The notes under the pieces: generated by a model
Seen by the model: only the letters and a program-made list of their open reading frames with translations
Database searches by the model: none
What the model was told of the DNA's origin: nothing
In this document: positions 45,683 to 56,316 of the stretch, one piece after another
Numbering within the stretch: position 1 is the first letter of the stretch
Layout: every line of letters starts with the position of its first letter
Translations under genes and position numbers: made by a program
NCBI RefSeq assembly: GCF_026213295.1
Contig: NC_079413.1
Span: 18,184,030-18,248,029 of the forward strand
Direction of reading: 5' to 3'
Source of the DNA: Gadus chalcogrammus
Taxonomy: Eukaryota; Chordata; Actinopteri; Gadiformes; Gadidae
DNA length: 64,000 nt

Positions 45683-45745
45683 TATGCAAACTGGCCCATC
45701 TCTCCGCGACCCCCCTGACGGTGCTCCGCGACCCCCAGTTTAACC

Positions 45746-46229
45746 ATTCAATTAGCAGCACATTTCCTGTATTTTACAATGATTAAACATGGACTTAACT
45801 GATAGTGATGCAAAGGATTCATCTCGCTGTTTCCTCTTCTTTCTTTTTTCTGCCCCTGACTCATGCGATCTTTTCGAGGTCATTCCGAAAAGTTGACATA
45901 GCCTCCTGTCAAGTTCGCTGTCAAGTTCGCCTGGCCACTTTAGACAGGGCAACCACGCGAGCTTGGGATGTTGCATGTGTATTTGTGGGGGGGGGGGGGG
46001 ACCATCGTAACTTTTTTTTGAGCAATTAAATATATCTCTTGTTCTGCCTGTTTTGTGATATGCATGGCTAAAAGGTGCCTTATATTTCTATACTGAAATA
46101 ATATCGGCATTATTATTATTATTATAACTATGATGATTTTTTTTGAAAGTTGCCTATTTTTGGGGCCCCCCTCAGGACTTGAGGCCCTACGCGCAGCGCG
46201 TAGTGCGCGTTATGGTAGCGGCGGCACTG
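45746..46229. other. right flank of the 29-kb hAT, no gene
   Basis: Contains a G run near 45986-45999 and an ATT repeat near 46110, then the hAT end with the GC-rich palindrome CTACGCGCAGCGCGTAG (46189-46205) just inside the terminal repeat. Confidence 0.6.
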
Positions 46230-46237
46230 CTCGTACT

Positions 46238-46966
46238 CATCAACCAACACCGCAGCGACAGACTCATTAGTTGCCTGCTTCTCCGCAACGTACGTTGCAA
46301 CACGCTCTGGCAATGTGCTCTTGAATTGTTTGAGGACAATTAAGTCTATCAAATCCTCATAAGTCTTAACCTTACAAGCACCACACCATCGCTGACATTG
46401 CAGACGCAACTCCCTTGCAAACTCAACGTTCGTCTGGTCCGAACGTCTCCGCATATTTCTAAAGCGTTGACGATAAGCCTCTGGAATTAATTCATATGCC
46501 CGCAACACCGAAGCTTTCACCATGTCATAATCACGGGCCTCTTCAACAGTTAACGCAGAGAAAGCCCGCTGTGCCTTTCCTGTGAGACGGCTCTGAAGCA
46601 GAATCGCACGGTGTGAACCAGGCCAGTCCTGTGTATCAGCCACACGTTCAAACAGAAGAAAAAATGCATCGACGTCTTTCTCATTAAAGTGAGGAAGCAA
46701 GTGTAGACTAGTTGCTATATCGAGCTTAGGACCTGCTGCACCAGGTGATATTATTTTCCCCTGCCGAATGCGATCCAAACGCTGAGCTTCAAGCTCCAGC
46801 TTGAAGCTCAGAACTGCAACTGCAACTGATGCAGAACTTTACTGTTATCCAGCTGCATCTGAAGCAACTCTTTCTGCTGCTCAAAAGACAGCATTGCCGC
46901 AGGTTTAAGAGACGGAGGACCTTCCTCTTCGTCTGCAACCGAAGGGTTTCCAAGGTCCTCAACCAT
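46238..46966 (-). pseudogene. Gmr1-like Gag, SCAN-like capsid
   Basis: ATG at 46966 begins an acidic N-terminus, then a coiled-coil segment. A frameshift near 46815 moves to the frame encoding the capsid domain (HFNEKDVDAFFLLFERVA; LQSRLTGKAQRAFSAL), which resembles the Gag from which the vertebrate SCAN domain evolved. The frame runs up to the hAT target duplication and, across the insertion, continues in phase into the CCHC region at 16999. It would assemble particles. Confidence 0.82.
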
Positions 46967-47007
46967 GGTTCCTACAGCTTAATGAAAGTTAAATTTAAGA
47001 CTTTTTA

Positions 47008-47480
47008 AAGGGGTAGTTCGGAATTTTGGACATAGGGCCTGATTCCCAAGTGAGCTTTGGTATTCTGTATCACTGAAGACAGTTTAACACATTTCATTCA
47101 GTCCTTCTAGTTGCAGAGTTCGCTCGTGCTAGGCTAGCGCACGGCAACGGGCAATGCTAGCCTGCTATTAAAAACAGTCTTACCCACTCCACAGTACACC
47201 CGAGGTAAATCAATTATAACGCCAGACTATAGATTTAAATGTCTGTGTTGATAGAATAATGTTAGAAATAAAACCAACCTTGCATCATACCAGTCTAAAA
47301 ATCCCTTTATCACTAAAACACTTTAGTGATAAAGCACTAAAACACTTTTAGTGATAAAAAGTCACCACAGTGCCTTAAAACCATCAACGTCATTCATGTT
47401 AAGTCAAAGGAATAACCTCGGACACGAGAAGTTAACGGAGCCGTGCGGAGCCGTGCACTAGGCCATCTCGAAAGCTGGGC
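47008..47480. repeat. TTAA-type MITE fragment
   Basis: Begins after TTAA with AGGGGTAGTTCGGAATTTTG, an end common to fish Kolobok-type MITEs. I found no matching right end, so it is probably truncated. A local inverted motif CTAAAACACTTTTAGTGATAA occurs near 47315-47360. No gene seen through 47820. Confidence 0.5.
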
Positions 47481-47830
47481 CGAAACAATATTTGTTTTAC
47501 TACGACTCCTTTCAGCTGCCCACCCCTCCTTCTCCAGTCAAAAATAATAACATAAAACGGCTAATAAAACGTGGCGTTTTGAAAAGAGAAAAATTACTTT
47601 ATTTTAGTACATGGCATAAAGATAATTATGAGCCTTTGATTGATATCCAGTCGTTTTTTGCAGAGACACATTCCTGTTCCCTTAAATAAATTCCTTGTAT
47701 TGGAGTGAACGGAGATATCTACTTCTGGGCTCTGTGAATCAAGGGACCAGTCCACAGCCCGCTTAAACAGCTGCAATACCAGGCTTGGCCGCTGAGCACT
47801 GGTGGATTGCAGAAGTGTGCACTGTTCCTG

Positions 47831-47921
47831 TAGCCTGGTTCTACCAGACTCTCGTACTTCACTTCATTCTGAAGGGAAATTCAAATTGAGCGGAAGTACT
47901 TAGGCGGGCGGAGCCAGGCTA
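47831..47921. mobile_element. 91-bp MITE with 9-bp duplication
   Basis: The ends TAGCCTGG and CCAGGCTA are inverted and flanked by CTGTTCCTG on both sides (47822-47830 and 47922-47930). A 9-bp duplication suggests a Mutator-like origin, though the family is not certain. Confidence 0.7.
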
Positions 47922-48113
47922 CTGTTCCTGGGGGCTTGCTTGAAACAAACGGGCACCCACGAGGTAAGCTGGAGGTTGTATTGATGTAAAATGTTTAATT
48001 TCCTTGATCAAGTTTTTTTTAAATTAATTTTGAATGTTACATTTTCTTTGTTAAATCCCAAATAAATTGTGGACATTTCTAAACAAAAGCCGGAGACTAA
48101 ATGTAAATGTATT

Positions 48114-48619
48114 TGTAATTCCCTCTAATAGCATTCGGTAGACACCAATGGTTTCCTTTGACGGGTTTTATTGTAGCCTTTTACTCCAACTCCACCGTGA
48201 AAACTATAGATGAATACATACACAGTACAACAGAAATCACGGCATAAGCTTTACATAAAATCATAAATTACACGGCACACAAAGAGCCAAACAAGCAAAA
48301 CAAAATACAGGGAAATAACAAAAAACATACCTCGTTGGCTGCATGCTATTTACAGGGACTTTGAAACTAGATTCTTTTCGGCGATGCGTATCACAAGCTG
48401 TTCACCTTCTCTCATGCCGCATCTCTAACTGACAGAGAATCTTCTAAAACATCAGCCTTACAAGTGACGTCATTCAACAAACTATTTAAATACAATTTTA
48501 AACCCGAATAACGAACACAATTATTGAATTACTAATATAAACAAAGATGAATTTACTTATGTCTTATAATATGAAAATAATAATTAAATTACAGAAACCT
48601 TTTAATGATGACAGTTACA
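48114..48619 (-). repeat. 3' LTR of the BEL/Pao element (506 bp)
   Basis: On the minus strand it starts TGTAACTGTC and ends GAATTACA. A purine-rich TTTGGTGGGAG tract immediately upstream (48620-48630) is the polypurine tract. An AATAAA near 48172 on the minus strand provides the polyadenylation signal. Without the 5' LTR the boundaries are inferred from the tract and the TG/CA ends. Confidence 0.7.
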
Positions 48620-48768
48620 CTCCCACCAAATCACACAAACCAGTAATGTGGGATTTCTCTAAACTAAATATTTTTGTCAAACTTTAATATACAAATGAAA
48701 TAGTTCTGGTTTTAAAATTAACAGCATGTCAACCCTTCCTCATGAAATGTCAAGCAAACATTAACACT

Positions 48769-50945
48769 CTAGTCTGCCTCAAGCAGAGTAACAACCTTAT
48801 GTATTGGTCTCTCAAGAAACACAGTTTTAACTGTGGGTTTCCCCTTTTTGTCAAATGTGGTGTTGCTAACCAACAATCTTAGCTTTCTGACTTTACTGTC
48901 TAACCCTGGATAGACTTCTGTGACACGGGCTAACTTCCACTCATTGCGTGGTGCCAGATCATCTTGTAGAAGGACAATGTCGTTGACCTTTGAGTCTCTT
49001 CTCTTCTTTTGCCATTTTTGTCTTGGTTGCAAGCTCAATAGGTATTCTTTCTTCCAACGAACCCAAAACTCATTTGCCAAATACTGGACTCGACGCCAGC
49101 TCTTCTGAAGATAAAGATCTTCTTTGATAAATTGACCGGGTGGGGGTAGAATAACAGTTGGCTTCATGGTAAGGATATGGTTTGGGGTTAAAGGTTCGGT
49201 TCCGGATGGGTCATTCAAATGTTCAGTAGTAAGAGGTCTGCTGTTAATGATGGCCATAATCTCATACAGGAAGGTCCTTAGGGAGGCGCTATCAAGCCTT
49301 TTTGACGACTGGTCGAGAATAACTGTCAGAACACTTCTTACACTTCTTATTTGCCTCTCCCAGGCGCCACCCATATGACTTGCTGCTGGGGGATTCATAA
49401 GAAATTCACACCCTAGATCCTTGACCTTTTCTGTGGCCATTCCTTTCACGAATCCTGCGAACTCTCTTCTTGCACCGACAAAATTGGTTCCTTGGTCACA
49501 TCTTGGCTGGCGAACATTCCCTCTGATGGCAATGAATGCTCTTAGTGCAGTAATGAATGCGTCAGTCGTCATGTCATCAATGACCTCTATGTGTATAGCT
49601 CTTGAACATAGACAGGTGAGTAAAAGACCATACCTTTTGAGCTCTTTAAGTCCTTCCTTAACATAGATCGGTCCAAAACAGTCTATGCCGGAGTAAGTGA
49701 AAGGTGGTGCTGCCTCCATCCTATCCTGTGGTAAGTCACCCATTTTCTGTTCTTCAGTACACCTTCTGTACTTTCTGCACTTAACACATCTGAATAGGTG
49801 TGATGAGACTGCACTGGAACATCCAATAATCCACCATCCATTAGCTCGCAGTTCGTTTATCGTCATTCCACGTCCTTGATGATAAACCTTCTCATGAAAG
49901 TGCTTGATGAGTAAAGCTGATATGTGACCTTTACTAGGGAGTATAGCCGGATGCTTCACGTGTGGATGTAACGTGGCTTGACTGAGACGTCCTCTCAGCC
50001 TTAGAATACCTTCTGCATCCAAGAATGGACTCAACTTGTACAGATTACTGTCTTTGGACATGCGATCTTCTCCCTTTGCTTCCAAGCGCTTTATCTCATC
50101 TGAGAATGCTTGTTCTTGAACTAGTTTGACGATTGTTTGTTTTGCTTCTTCCCTTTCTTCTAGGCTTGTGCTTTCGTTCGTTCTTTGCTTCAGACCTTTG
50201 TGTTCCTTGACTTTCCGCTTCAATCTGGCAACTGCTCTTACTGCTCTTTTCCAATCAGAGAACTTCTGTAGGCGATCCAATAATGATCTGTCTTCTTTTG
50301 TCTGAGTGTTACACACTAGAGCCTTGCGAAGTTCAGGATCGTCTTCCTTTATCTCTTCTACCTTGCATTCTCTGTTAGGAAGTTTGAGTTGCCAAAGAAA
50401 CTTTGGTCCGGTGAACCAGTTTGAAGTCTTCAGCTGCTCAGCTGTCAAACCTCGAGAGGCGTGATCGGCCGGGTTGTCATCAGAAGCTACATAAGCCCAT
50501 TGTTCAGGTTTTGTGCTTGCCTTAATCCTCTGTACGCGATTCGCTACAAACACTTGGAACCTTTTTGCATCATTACTGATGTAGCCCAGGACAACTGTGG
50601 AATCGGTCCAAAAGAACTCTTGCAGATCTTGGATTTCAAGTTCATTTCGAAGCATGTCGCTGGTTCGAACTGAAACAACTGCTGCTGTGAGTTCTAGTCG
50701 TGGTATAGTTGTGACGCTGGTAGGCGTAACTCTCGCCTTTCCCATTACCAGACAGCAATGGACGTCGTCGGATTCGCTAATGGCTCTCAGGTAGGTGCAT
50801 ACACCGTATCCGGAGAAACTTGCATCGGCAAAATGGTGAAGCTCATACCTTTTGACATTGCCGAAACTTGAAGGTAAGAAGCATCTTTTGATTTGCATTT
50901 CAGCTAGATGAGGTAAGTTTCTGATCCACGATTCCCACTGAGGTC
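48769..50945 (-). CDS. BEL/Pao Pol: RNase H and integrase
   Basis: A 709-aa open frame from ATG at 50898, open further up to 50945. RNase H is recognised by HHFADASFSGYGVC and FWTDSTVVLGYI; the integrase zinc region by HEKVYHQGRG and RCVKCRKYR. The catalytic triad lies in YSGIDCFGPI, RCDQGTNFVGA and the Glu of HMGGAWERQIR. A conserved C-terminal BEL/Pao module (about residues 600-709) ends the protein. All visible catalytic residues are present. It joins 61184 in phase when the TTAA insertion is removed. Confidence 0.9.
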
Positions 50946-50949
50946 TTAA
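50946..50949. other. TTAA target duplication, left copy
   Basis: The matching copy is at 61180-61183. Together they bracket the foldback element. Confidence 0.9.
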
Positions 50950-50982
50950 AGGACAATTCCGGTATTTTGAACATTGAGCCCC

Positions 50983-51477
50983 TGTAGGAGATTAACCGAG
51001 ATATAAAACACTTAGACTAATTCAAGAGAGAGAGAGTAGAATGAAAACGAGGGGTCCGGAGCAAGAATTGACAAAAGACTTTATCGTGCAGAAAAACAAC
51101 AACGACAACAGCCTGAGTGGGTTTGCAAAGTCACTCCTCGTCAACAGATTCCAGCCTCTTCTTAAACACACAATAGCACAGTACTCAGCAGTTTCTTGTT
51201 TTTTAGGTGTCCACATATAATCAAACACAAATTCTTCTAAACAGATGGTCACCGAGATAGTCTAGGACCCAGGAAGTGGAGTCAGCATACATCGTGTCAG
51301 TAGCTTCCTGCTCCTGGGGGGTTGCGCCCCAACCCCTGCTCTGACCCAAGACTCCCAGGCCTCGTGACCAGCCCTGGATCAAAATCCAAGGCGCTTTACA
51401 TGTTTTCTACCATTAGATATATAGGCCTAATAATAATCATAGCTTACCATAGAATATAATCATTAATTTCTACCACA
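50983..51477 (-). repeat. 3' LTR of the endogenous retrovirus
   Basis: Read on the minus strand it starts TGTGGTAGAAATT and ends ATCTCCTACA. A polypurine tract (ACAAGGGGGGATG) lies at about 51478-51490, directly upstream on the coding strand. CCCC at 50979-50982 is the target duplication. Confidence 0.88.
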
Positions 51478-52220
51478 CATCCCCCCTTGTTGGGGCCAAT
51501 AAGGTTCCAACAAATTACTTGAATTATTGCTAAGCCTATATGCTACTAAGCCCTTGCCAAATTGACACCACATCTGGTCATCGGTAAAAACCTCAGAGCT
51601 TTGACAGGGATTTCAACCTGTTTTTAGGCCAAAAAGATTTACCAAATGCAGTGTATTATTAACACTCTAATCCCTACAAGTTGTTTCATATGTAATCATA
51701 AAACCTTTCTAATCATAATAACACAATATTCTATATTCATCATGCAACTATATCAAATGTGTATCTAGAATACCTACATAATAATCATAAACAGCATAAT
51801 AATCAATAATCATTCAGCATGCATTGAAAATTGGCATTTCAAAAATATGTGACACCATATTATACATAAAAAATGGACATAACATACATTCAATAATGTG
51901 AAACATAATAAAAATTAAAAACTAAGATTGTCAACAAGCTTGCATGGATTTGAATAGCTCTGATTATCGTCATATACCGGTATACTATATAACGTGGGGG
52001 GTTTGGGCATCGTGGTTGTTGCTTCTGGTTGCAGCCACCAGCCCTGAAACCCATTAGTCCAATGTCCATTTGTTCACACTGTCTGAAATGGTTGTGGTTC
52101 ACATGAGGGGTCTGATTCTCACATTCCGGTCTCCTCTCTAGTTTCACTCCAATCTATCTCCCCATAGAGCATCCTCTCCCAGTCACCCGACTCCTCTATG
52201 CCAGACACCATTTCATTGAA
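51478..52220 (-). other. retroviral 3' region, no intact gene
   Basis: This stretch between the env start and the 3' LTR should hold most of env but has only a short reverse-strand frame (52147-51890) with weak Cys-containing sequence. No transmembrane subunit, fusion peptide or immunosuppressive-type region is seen. AT-rich and probably deleted and decayed. Confidence 0.6.
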
Positions 52221-52592
52221 TTAAATATGTAATTCACACTGATCTTTCCTATGCACATGTTCATGATTCTGGCGGAAGGTTAATGCACATAACGGTTGGT
52301 TATCCGACATAACAGTAAACACAAATTCATTAACTTGGTCTCGCGGTGGTATCTGAGTATATAAGACAGTTTTCCCTTTGTTGTCAATTAGTCCTGAATG
52401 ATTTTGGGCCGGATTATCCTGTGTTCCTCTCTGGCTTTCTTCAGTAGGCCTACCACCCCCTAATTCCTGGCCCTTCCAGGTTTGTGTTGTCCCCGTGGTT
52501 TCATCCTTCCTCGGGGTCTGTGCTTGTGCCAGCGAAATCTGGCACAACCCGTAAAGGATCAGAAACAGGCTCCCCGTTTTCAGCATCATCAT
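52221..52592 (-). pseudogene. truncated retroviral envelope, N-terminal fragment
   Basis: Three consecutive ATG codons (52592, 52589, 52586) precede a hydrophobic signal peptide (LFLILYGLCQISLAQA) and about 95 residues of polar sequence, then a stop at 52221. The frame overlaps the end of integrase in another phase, the usual pol/env overlap of gamma-like retroviruses. No receptor-binding or membrane-anchoring part remains. Confidence 0.6.
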
Positions 52593-53052
52593 GCTGCTGT
52601 ATCTCTTGGCTCGACTGGATCTGGTCCTGGGGCAGCTGGTCAGCCCCACGTGTGTCTGCGTCTGGCTCCTCCTCCTCACGGTCGTCTCTGGCTTTGGGTT
52701 GAGCAGCTTTTGTGCAGTGGTTGAGATGATACCACGTGGCACTTCCTTCCACTTGGTTGGCTGTTGGTGTTGCGTTGGTGACTTTGTATGGTCCTTCTCT
52801 CACATGGTCACCTGGCTCCACCCCCCTTGGTGGCTCCTTCTCCAACTCTGGAACTCTGTCTTTCTCTTGTTGAAAAATAAGCCTGTGTATGCCAGTTAGT
52901 TGTCCCAAATAGCGTCTTAATTCAGTTTCCAATTGTTCTAATGGAGGTCCTTTATGAGGCCCTCGAATGACAGGTGAAGGCATGGGTCGACCCGTAAACA
53001 TTTCATGCGGGGTTAGATGCGTCGTTCTGTTAGTTTTCATGCGATAACTCAT
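52501..53052 (-). pseudogene. retroviral integrase C-terminal part
   Basis: The 184-aa frame resembles the end of a gamma-like integrase: HLTPHEMFTGRPMP near the start, and a C-terminal SH3-like region (VREGPYKVTNATPTANQVEG, WYHLNHCTK), then an acidic tail. The upstream catalytic part continues out of frame at 53202-53420. Confidence 0.8.
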
Positions 53053-53201
53053 TAGTGTCAGTCGTAGTGCATTAGTCTTTTAATTTAGTACTCTAATTTA
53101 ATTTTGTTAATCTTTGTCTTAAGTGTCCGATTCCTCTCTGCACCATACCTTGTGGTTTGAGGAATGTAGACACAGCCTAATCTTTGTTTGACATGCAGAT
53201 G

Positions 53202-53420
53202 TTAAATCACTTGTTTGAGTGTTTTCTGAATAAACGCAGCTCTATTGCCTGAGCTAATTTGTGACGGAATTCCAAACCTTGGCATGACTTCTCTAGTCAG
53301 AACCTTAATTACCGTAGCCGCACTTTGGTCTTCTGATGGGACTGCTTCTACCCATCTGTTGAACACTGTTTTTTCAAATATTTCACACTCATTTAGCTGG
53401 ATGTTAATCATTATTTGCAA
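53202..53420 (-). pseudogene. retroviral integrase core fragment, catalytic Asp altered
   Basis: A 72-aa frame with RWVEAVPSEDQSAATVIKVL and FGIPSQISSGNRAAFIQ. In integrases the position after SS is normally the second catalytic Asp; here it reads Gly. The first catalytic Asp and the zinc domain are not present upstream. Confidence 0.7.
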
Positions 53421-55139
53421 GTATGGTGAAGAAAAACCTTGTTTTCAATTTTTTTCCTAATTCTCCTCAATACCTCCCCCCTTGCGCAATGGTCAAAACC
53501 ATACGCATTAAATGATAAGCAAATCTAATAACGCCGTTGGTGCACCCAACGTCGAAAGTCTAACCTTAAGCATCAGTAAACTGAAACCAATCTTTTGGGA
53601 AGGGAAATCAAAACCAGTATGTCCAAATCCTAAGCCCAATATGGGTGGGTTTACCATCAGCCGCCCGAAACCACGCTGTTCCGAAGTCATGCACTAAACC
53701 GAAAAAACATACATGCATTAGTGGCCTTCTATGCCACAAAGGCAAAATAAAATGAAATAAAACGCGACATGCCCCGTTTCAAGACGACCTCTGCTGCCAG
53801 AGCTGACATATCTGACTCCTGTTCCCCCTCCACCTTTCATCAGCCGGCTTTTCCTATGATGGTTGCAGTCCGTCACTCCATGATCAGGTGAGCCAGTGCT
53901 CACAGTGACTCTGCCAAGTAATCGTGACTGTGCCTGAATTAGGTTGTCCCGGGCTTCAAGGTGGGATCTTACCCGTCGTTGGCTAACCAGCCTTCCATAC
54001 TGGCTTATTGCAGGATGCCGTACCTGGGATACGATCAATCCCCACCTATATGGTGGTATAGATCGCAAAGTGGAGGGATGGAGACAGAGTCTTCAGCCGC
54101 ATCTGCCTTATGCAGCCATATGTGTGCGTCATGAATGCACATCAGGGCGACTATAAAACAAAATATAATTTATCAGTTAAAATTATTAAAGTGTTGCAGC
54201 AGTATTAGTGGCATTTGAAGGTAAACCCACTACTTCCGAATCCAATTTGACAACATAGCATGTATGTCTCCTTCCCAGCAGATGTAGCGTCAATCCACCT
54301 ATTGTCCTTAACTAGGGAGATGTGAAAGAAAACAAAAATCACAAGATTAAAACTTGCATCTTCAATATTGGGCGACTCACTTTTGTTTTAACCGTTACTC
54401 AAAATCACAATTCTCTTCATAATCCTACCCGATTGCCCTTCACTATCTATTCAAATTGGACGACCTATTAAACCTTTTATTCTACCTATTGCTTGCATTT
54501 AGTGTTTTCCATATTTTGATTCACTACTATACCAAACCCAAATCCTCTATGTTGATCTTAACTAGTTTATTCAACACTGAATTGATACATTGTTTCTATT
54601 TAGTAATTAACCATATTGTTTTATCTAAAGTATGCTTGTGTATCCCCTTGTGTATTCAGTCACTTGGAGTAGGAGAGGATTCTCCCCTACCTCGGCAGCC
54701 CTGACACACACATGAGAACAGGCTCACACACACCCTGTCTCATTTTATTTTACTTATTTATTTTAAATTACATTTGTCATTGTGGATAACCTAAATTTAG
54801 AAATTTGGATAACGTTTTATCATACTTATTTGGTCTAAATTTTAAGTATTGCCGATTGTTTTTTCTAAATTATAAGATCACTTTTAATAAATTGTCTATT
54901 ACTTATTAATCTTGAAGGAAATATTTTATTTGTGTTGTTATCTTAGCACCTAGACCTCGTCAGGTCCAAGCACCAAAATAACATCCACCTATCCACGCAG
55001 AGTCCATGGGTTGGGTCCGCTCCTCGTTTGATGAGTCACTTTACCCTGGCGCCATTGAACCCATTGACTCCTGTGGAGTGTGGTGTGCAGACAATTTTTA
55101 ACGCTAATTGCTCATGTTTGAGTCTAAATAATTATTCCT

Positions 55140-55268
55140 AAATCCTGTAATCACCATTTAACTTGCTCAGGGACACATCAACACTCAGCTAGGAGAGATG
55201 GGGGTCGAACCAGCAACCCTTCGGTTACTAGACAACTGCTCTACCTCCTGAGCTAAACGACCCCAGCC
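55140..55268 (-). repeat. tRNA-derived SINE-like sequence
   Basis: On the minus strand the sequence has an A-box-like TTTAGCTCAGGAGGTAGAGC and a B-box-like GGTTCGACCCCC at tRNA spacing. An unrelated tail (GTTGATGTGTCCCTGAGCAAG) of the kind found in fish SINEs follows. The tRNA-like part would not make a functional tRNA. The tail end and target duplication were not located. Confidence 0.65.
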
Positions 55269-55965
55269 ACCTCTCCGCTGATTTATTACCTCCGGGTCGG
55301 TCCGTGTCCGCCCTTTTTGCTGTCATTAAATTCCTCTCCCTCCTCCATACACCTTCTCTCTCCGATCCAACCCGTTGTCTCACCAGTGCTCTGTGTACCA
55401 AGATGTAATGATATATACCATATGGTGTTCCGACGCGTTGGAGAGTCTCCAAGAACCACAGAATCACCAATCCCAGTGGTGGTTCTACGTTTTTTCTAAA
55501 ACAGTGGACAAGGGTTACATTCAGGAACCAATTACAGAGTACATCCAAACGCACAAATAATCTATTAAGCACAATGCAAATTCAATCTCTTTCTCTCTGT
55601 TGTTTCTCTGTCCAGCCCCCACCGGCGGGTTTTCCTTACTTACGTTCCTTCTCTCTAACTTTCTTTACCTCTCTTTACCTACTTCCTTTGTTTTCACAAA
55701 TCTCCATAACCATTTTCACTTTCAGTAATCCTTTCCTTTCCTGTCTGGTTTATTCGTTTTTTGGACACTCTCCAAAACTAGATTATTAATCTTAAAAGGC
55801 CATCGAAAGATATCATTCTCCCCAAAGAAAATTCTAACCGGAAAGCCTTCTCCAATCTCATCGCCACTTCTCGTTGCCAATCCACACACTCTTCCTCTTC
55901 TCTGTCTCACTCTTCACAAATCACTTCTTCTGACCCCTCTAACTCAACTCAATGTAACTCTTTCT

Positions 55966-56040
55966 CACTCACTCACTCACTCACTCACTCGCTCGCTCAC
56001 TCACTCACTCGCTCGCTCACTCGCTCACTCATTCGCTCAT
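55966..56040. repeat. CACT/GCTC microsatellite
   Basis: Repeats of CTCACTCA with interspersed CTCG units lie at the edge of the retroviral protease frame. Confidence 0.9.
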
Positions 56041-56049
56041 ATATACAAC

Positions 56050-56316
56050 TTAAAATAAGAATTCACAGACTATCATCCTTGGAGCTGTCATAGGTATTAA
56101 CTGCGTGTGCTCCGAGAATCCCAAAGTTTTGGTGAATTTTCCTGCCAGGGGGAGGTGAGAGGCATAATTTGGACCTACGCAAGTGTAAGTGGCCCCAGTG
56201 TGGGCCATCATTGGCGTGCCTCTATAATTTATCAGAACCTGCAGTATTGGTTTCTCACCAGCTTGTTTTGTGATCGCTACAAGCTGACTCTCCCCCTGTG
56301 GATTCTCTGAGCACCC
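56050..56316 (-). pseudogene. retroviral protease, in frame after gag UAG, active site altered
   Basis: Following the gag stop (TAG at 56317-56319) the same frame stays open for about 88 codons and encodes a protease-like segment. The active-site triplet appears as HTGAT instead of the usual DTGA(T), so the catalytic Asp is replaced by His. The frame ends at the microsatellite. In gammaretroviruses protease and pol are reached by reading through exactly such a UAG. Confidence 0.75.

Larger units (their letters stand above)
42232..45745 (-). mobile_element. hAT element with BED-finger transposase (Charlie-like), 5' or right end unclear
   Basis: The left end CAGTGGTTCCCAAACTTTTTT is typical of Charlie/Tip100-type hAT elements. 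The right side ends in CGCGACCCCCAGTTTAACC without a clean matching terminus or duplication, so it may be truncated. It contains a broken transposase and a nested MITE at 42314-43098. Confidence 0.7.
17026..46229 (-). mobile_element. 29.2-kb hAT-bounded composite element
   Basis: The left end CAGTGCCGCTGCTA and the right end (complement CAGTGCCGCCGCTA) are inverted, and 8-bp duplications flank them exactly. A hAT transposase lies next to the left end, reading toward it. The remainder is a 20-kb imperfect inverted duplication, a CACTA-type element, a solo LTR, MITEs and a second hAT. Most hAT elements are 2-6 kb, so the size comes from later insertions and duplication, unless the whole block moved at once. 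It interrupts the gag of the Gmr1-like element. Confidence 0.9.
12301..46966 (-). mobile_element. degraded Gmr1-like Ty3/gypsy element (IN before RT), heavily interrupted
   Basis: Read on the minus strand, the order is gag (46966-46238), CCHC knuckle and protease (16999-16003), integrase (16042-15407 and 13985-13780), reverse transcriptase (13762-12563), then RNase H (12596-12309). Integrase upstream of reverse transcriptase is the Ty1/copia order, but the reverse transcriptase and the SCAN-like gag are Ty3/gypsy-like; this combination defines Gmr1-type elements. Insertions at 13986-15402 and 17026-46229 split it. The 3' end is truncated in RNase H at a C run, and no LTR was found. Several frameshifts make it a fossil. 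Confidence 0.85.
53421..56045 (-). other. non-coding stretch replacing most of retroviral pol
   Basis: No reverse transcriptase or RNase H motif is found in any frame. The region includes a tRNA-derived SINE-like sequence (about 55140-55268), a CACT/GCTC microsatellite (55966-56040) and AT-rich sequence. It begins right after the protease frame ends, so the microsatellite may mark the deletion joint. Confidence 0.6.

Noticed and set aside
17026..46229. A transposon-herpesvirus fusion or other viral cargo of the Teratorn kind
   Set aside because: I looked for capsid, polymerase, terminase or protease genes of large DNA viruses in the 29-kb block; only transposase-type and SAMD3-like genes are present.
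54945..54990. A second primer-binding-site-like sequence (TGGTGCTTGGACC on the minus strand)
   Set aside because: It resembles an LTR/primer boundary, but no LTR partner or domain adjoins it, and no tRNA could be matched with confidence.
55190..55268. A tRNA gene on the minus strand
   Set aside because: A- and B-box sequences are present, but the acceptor and anticodon stems do not pair properly, and a SINE-like tail follows directly.
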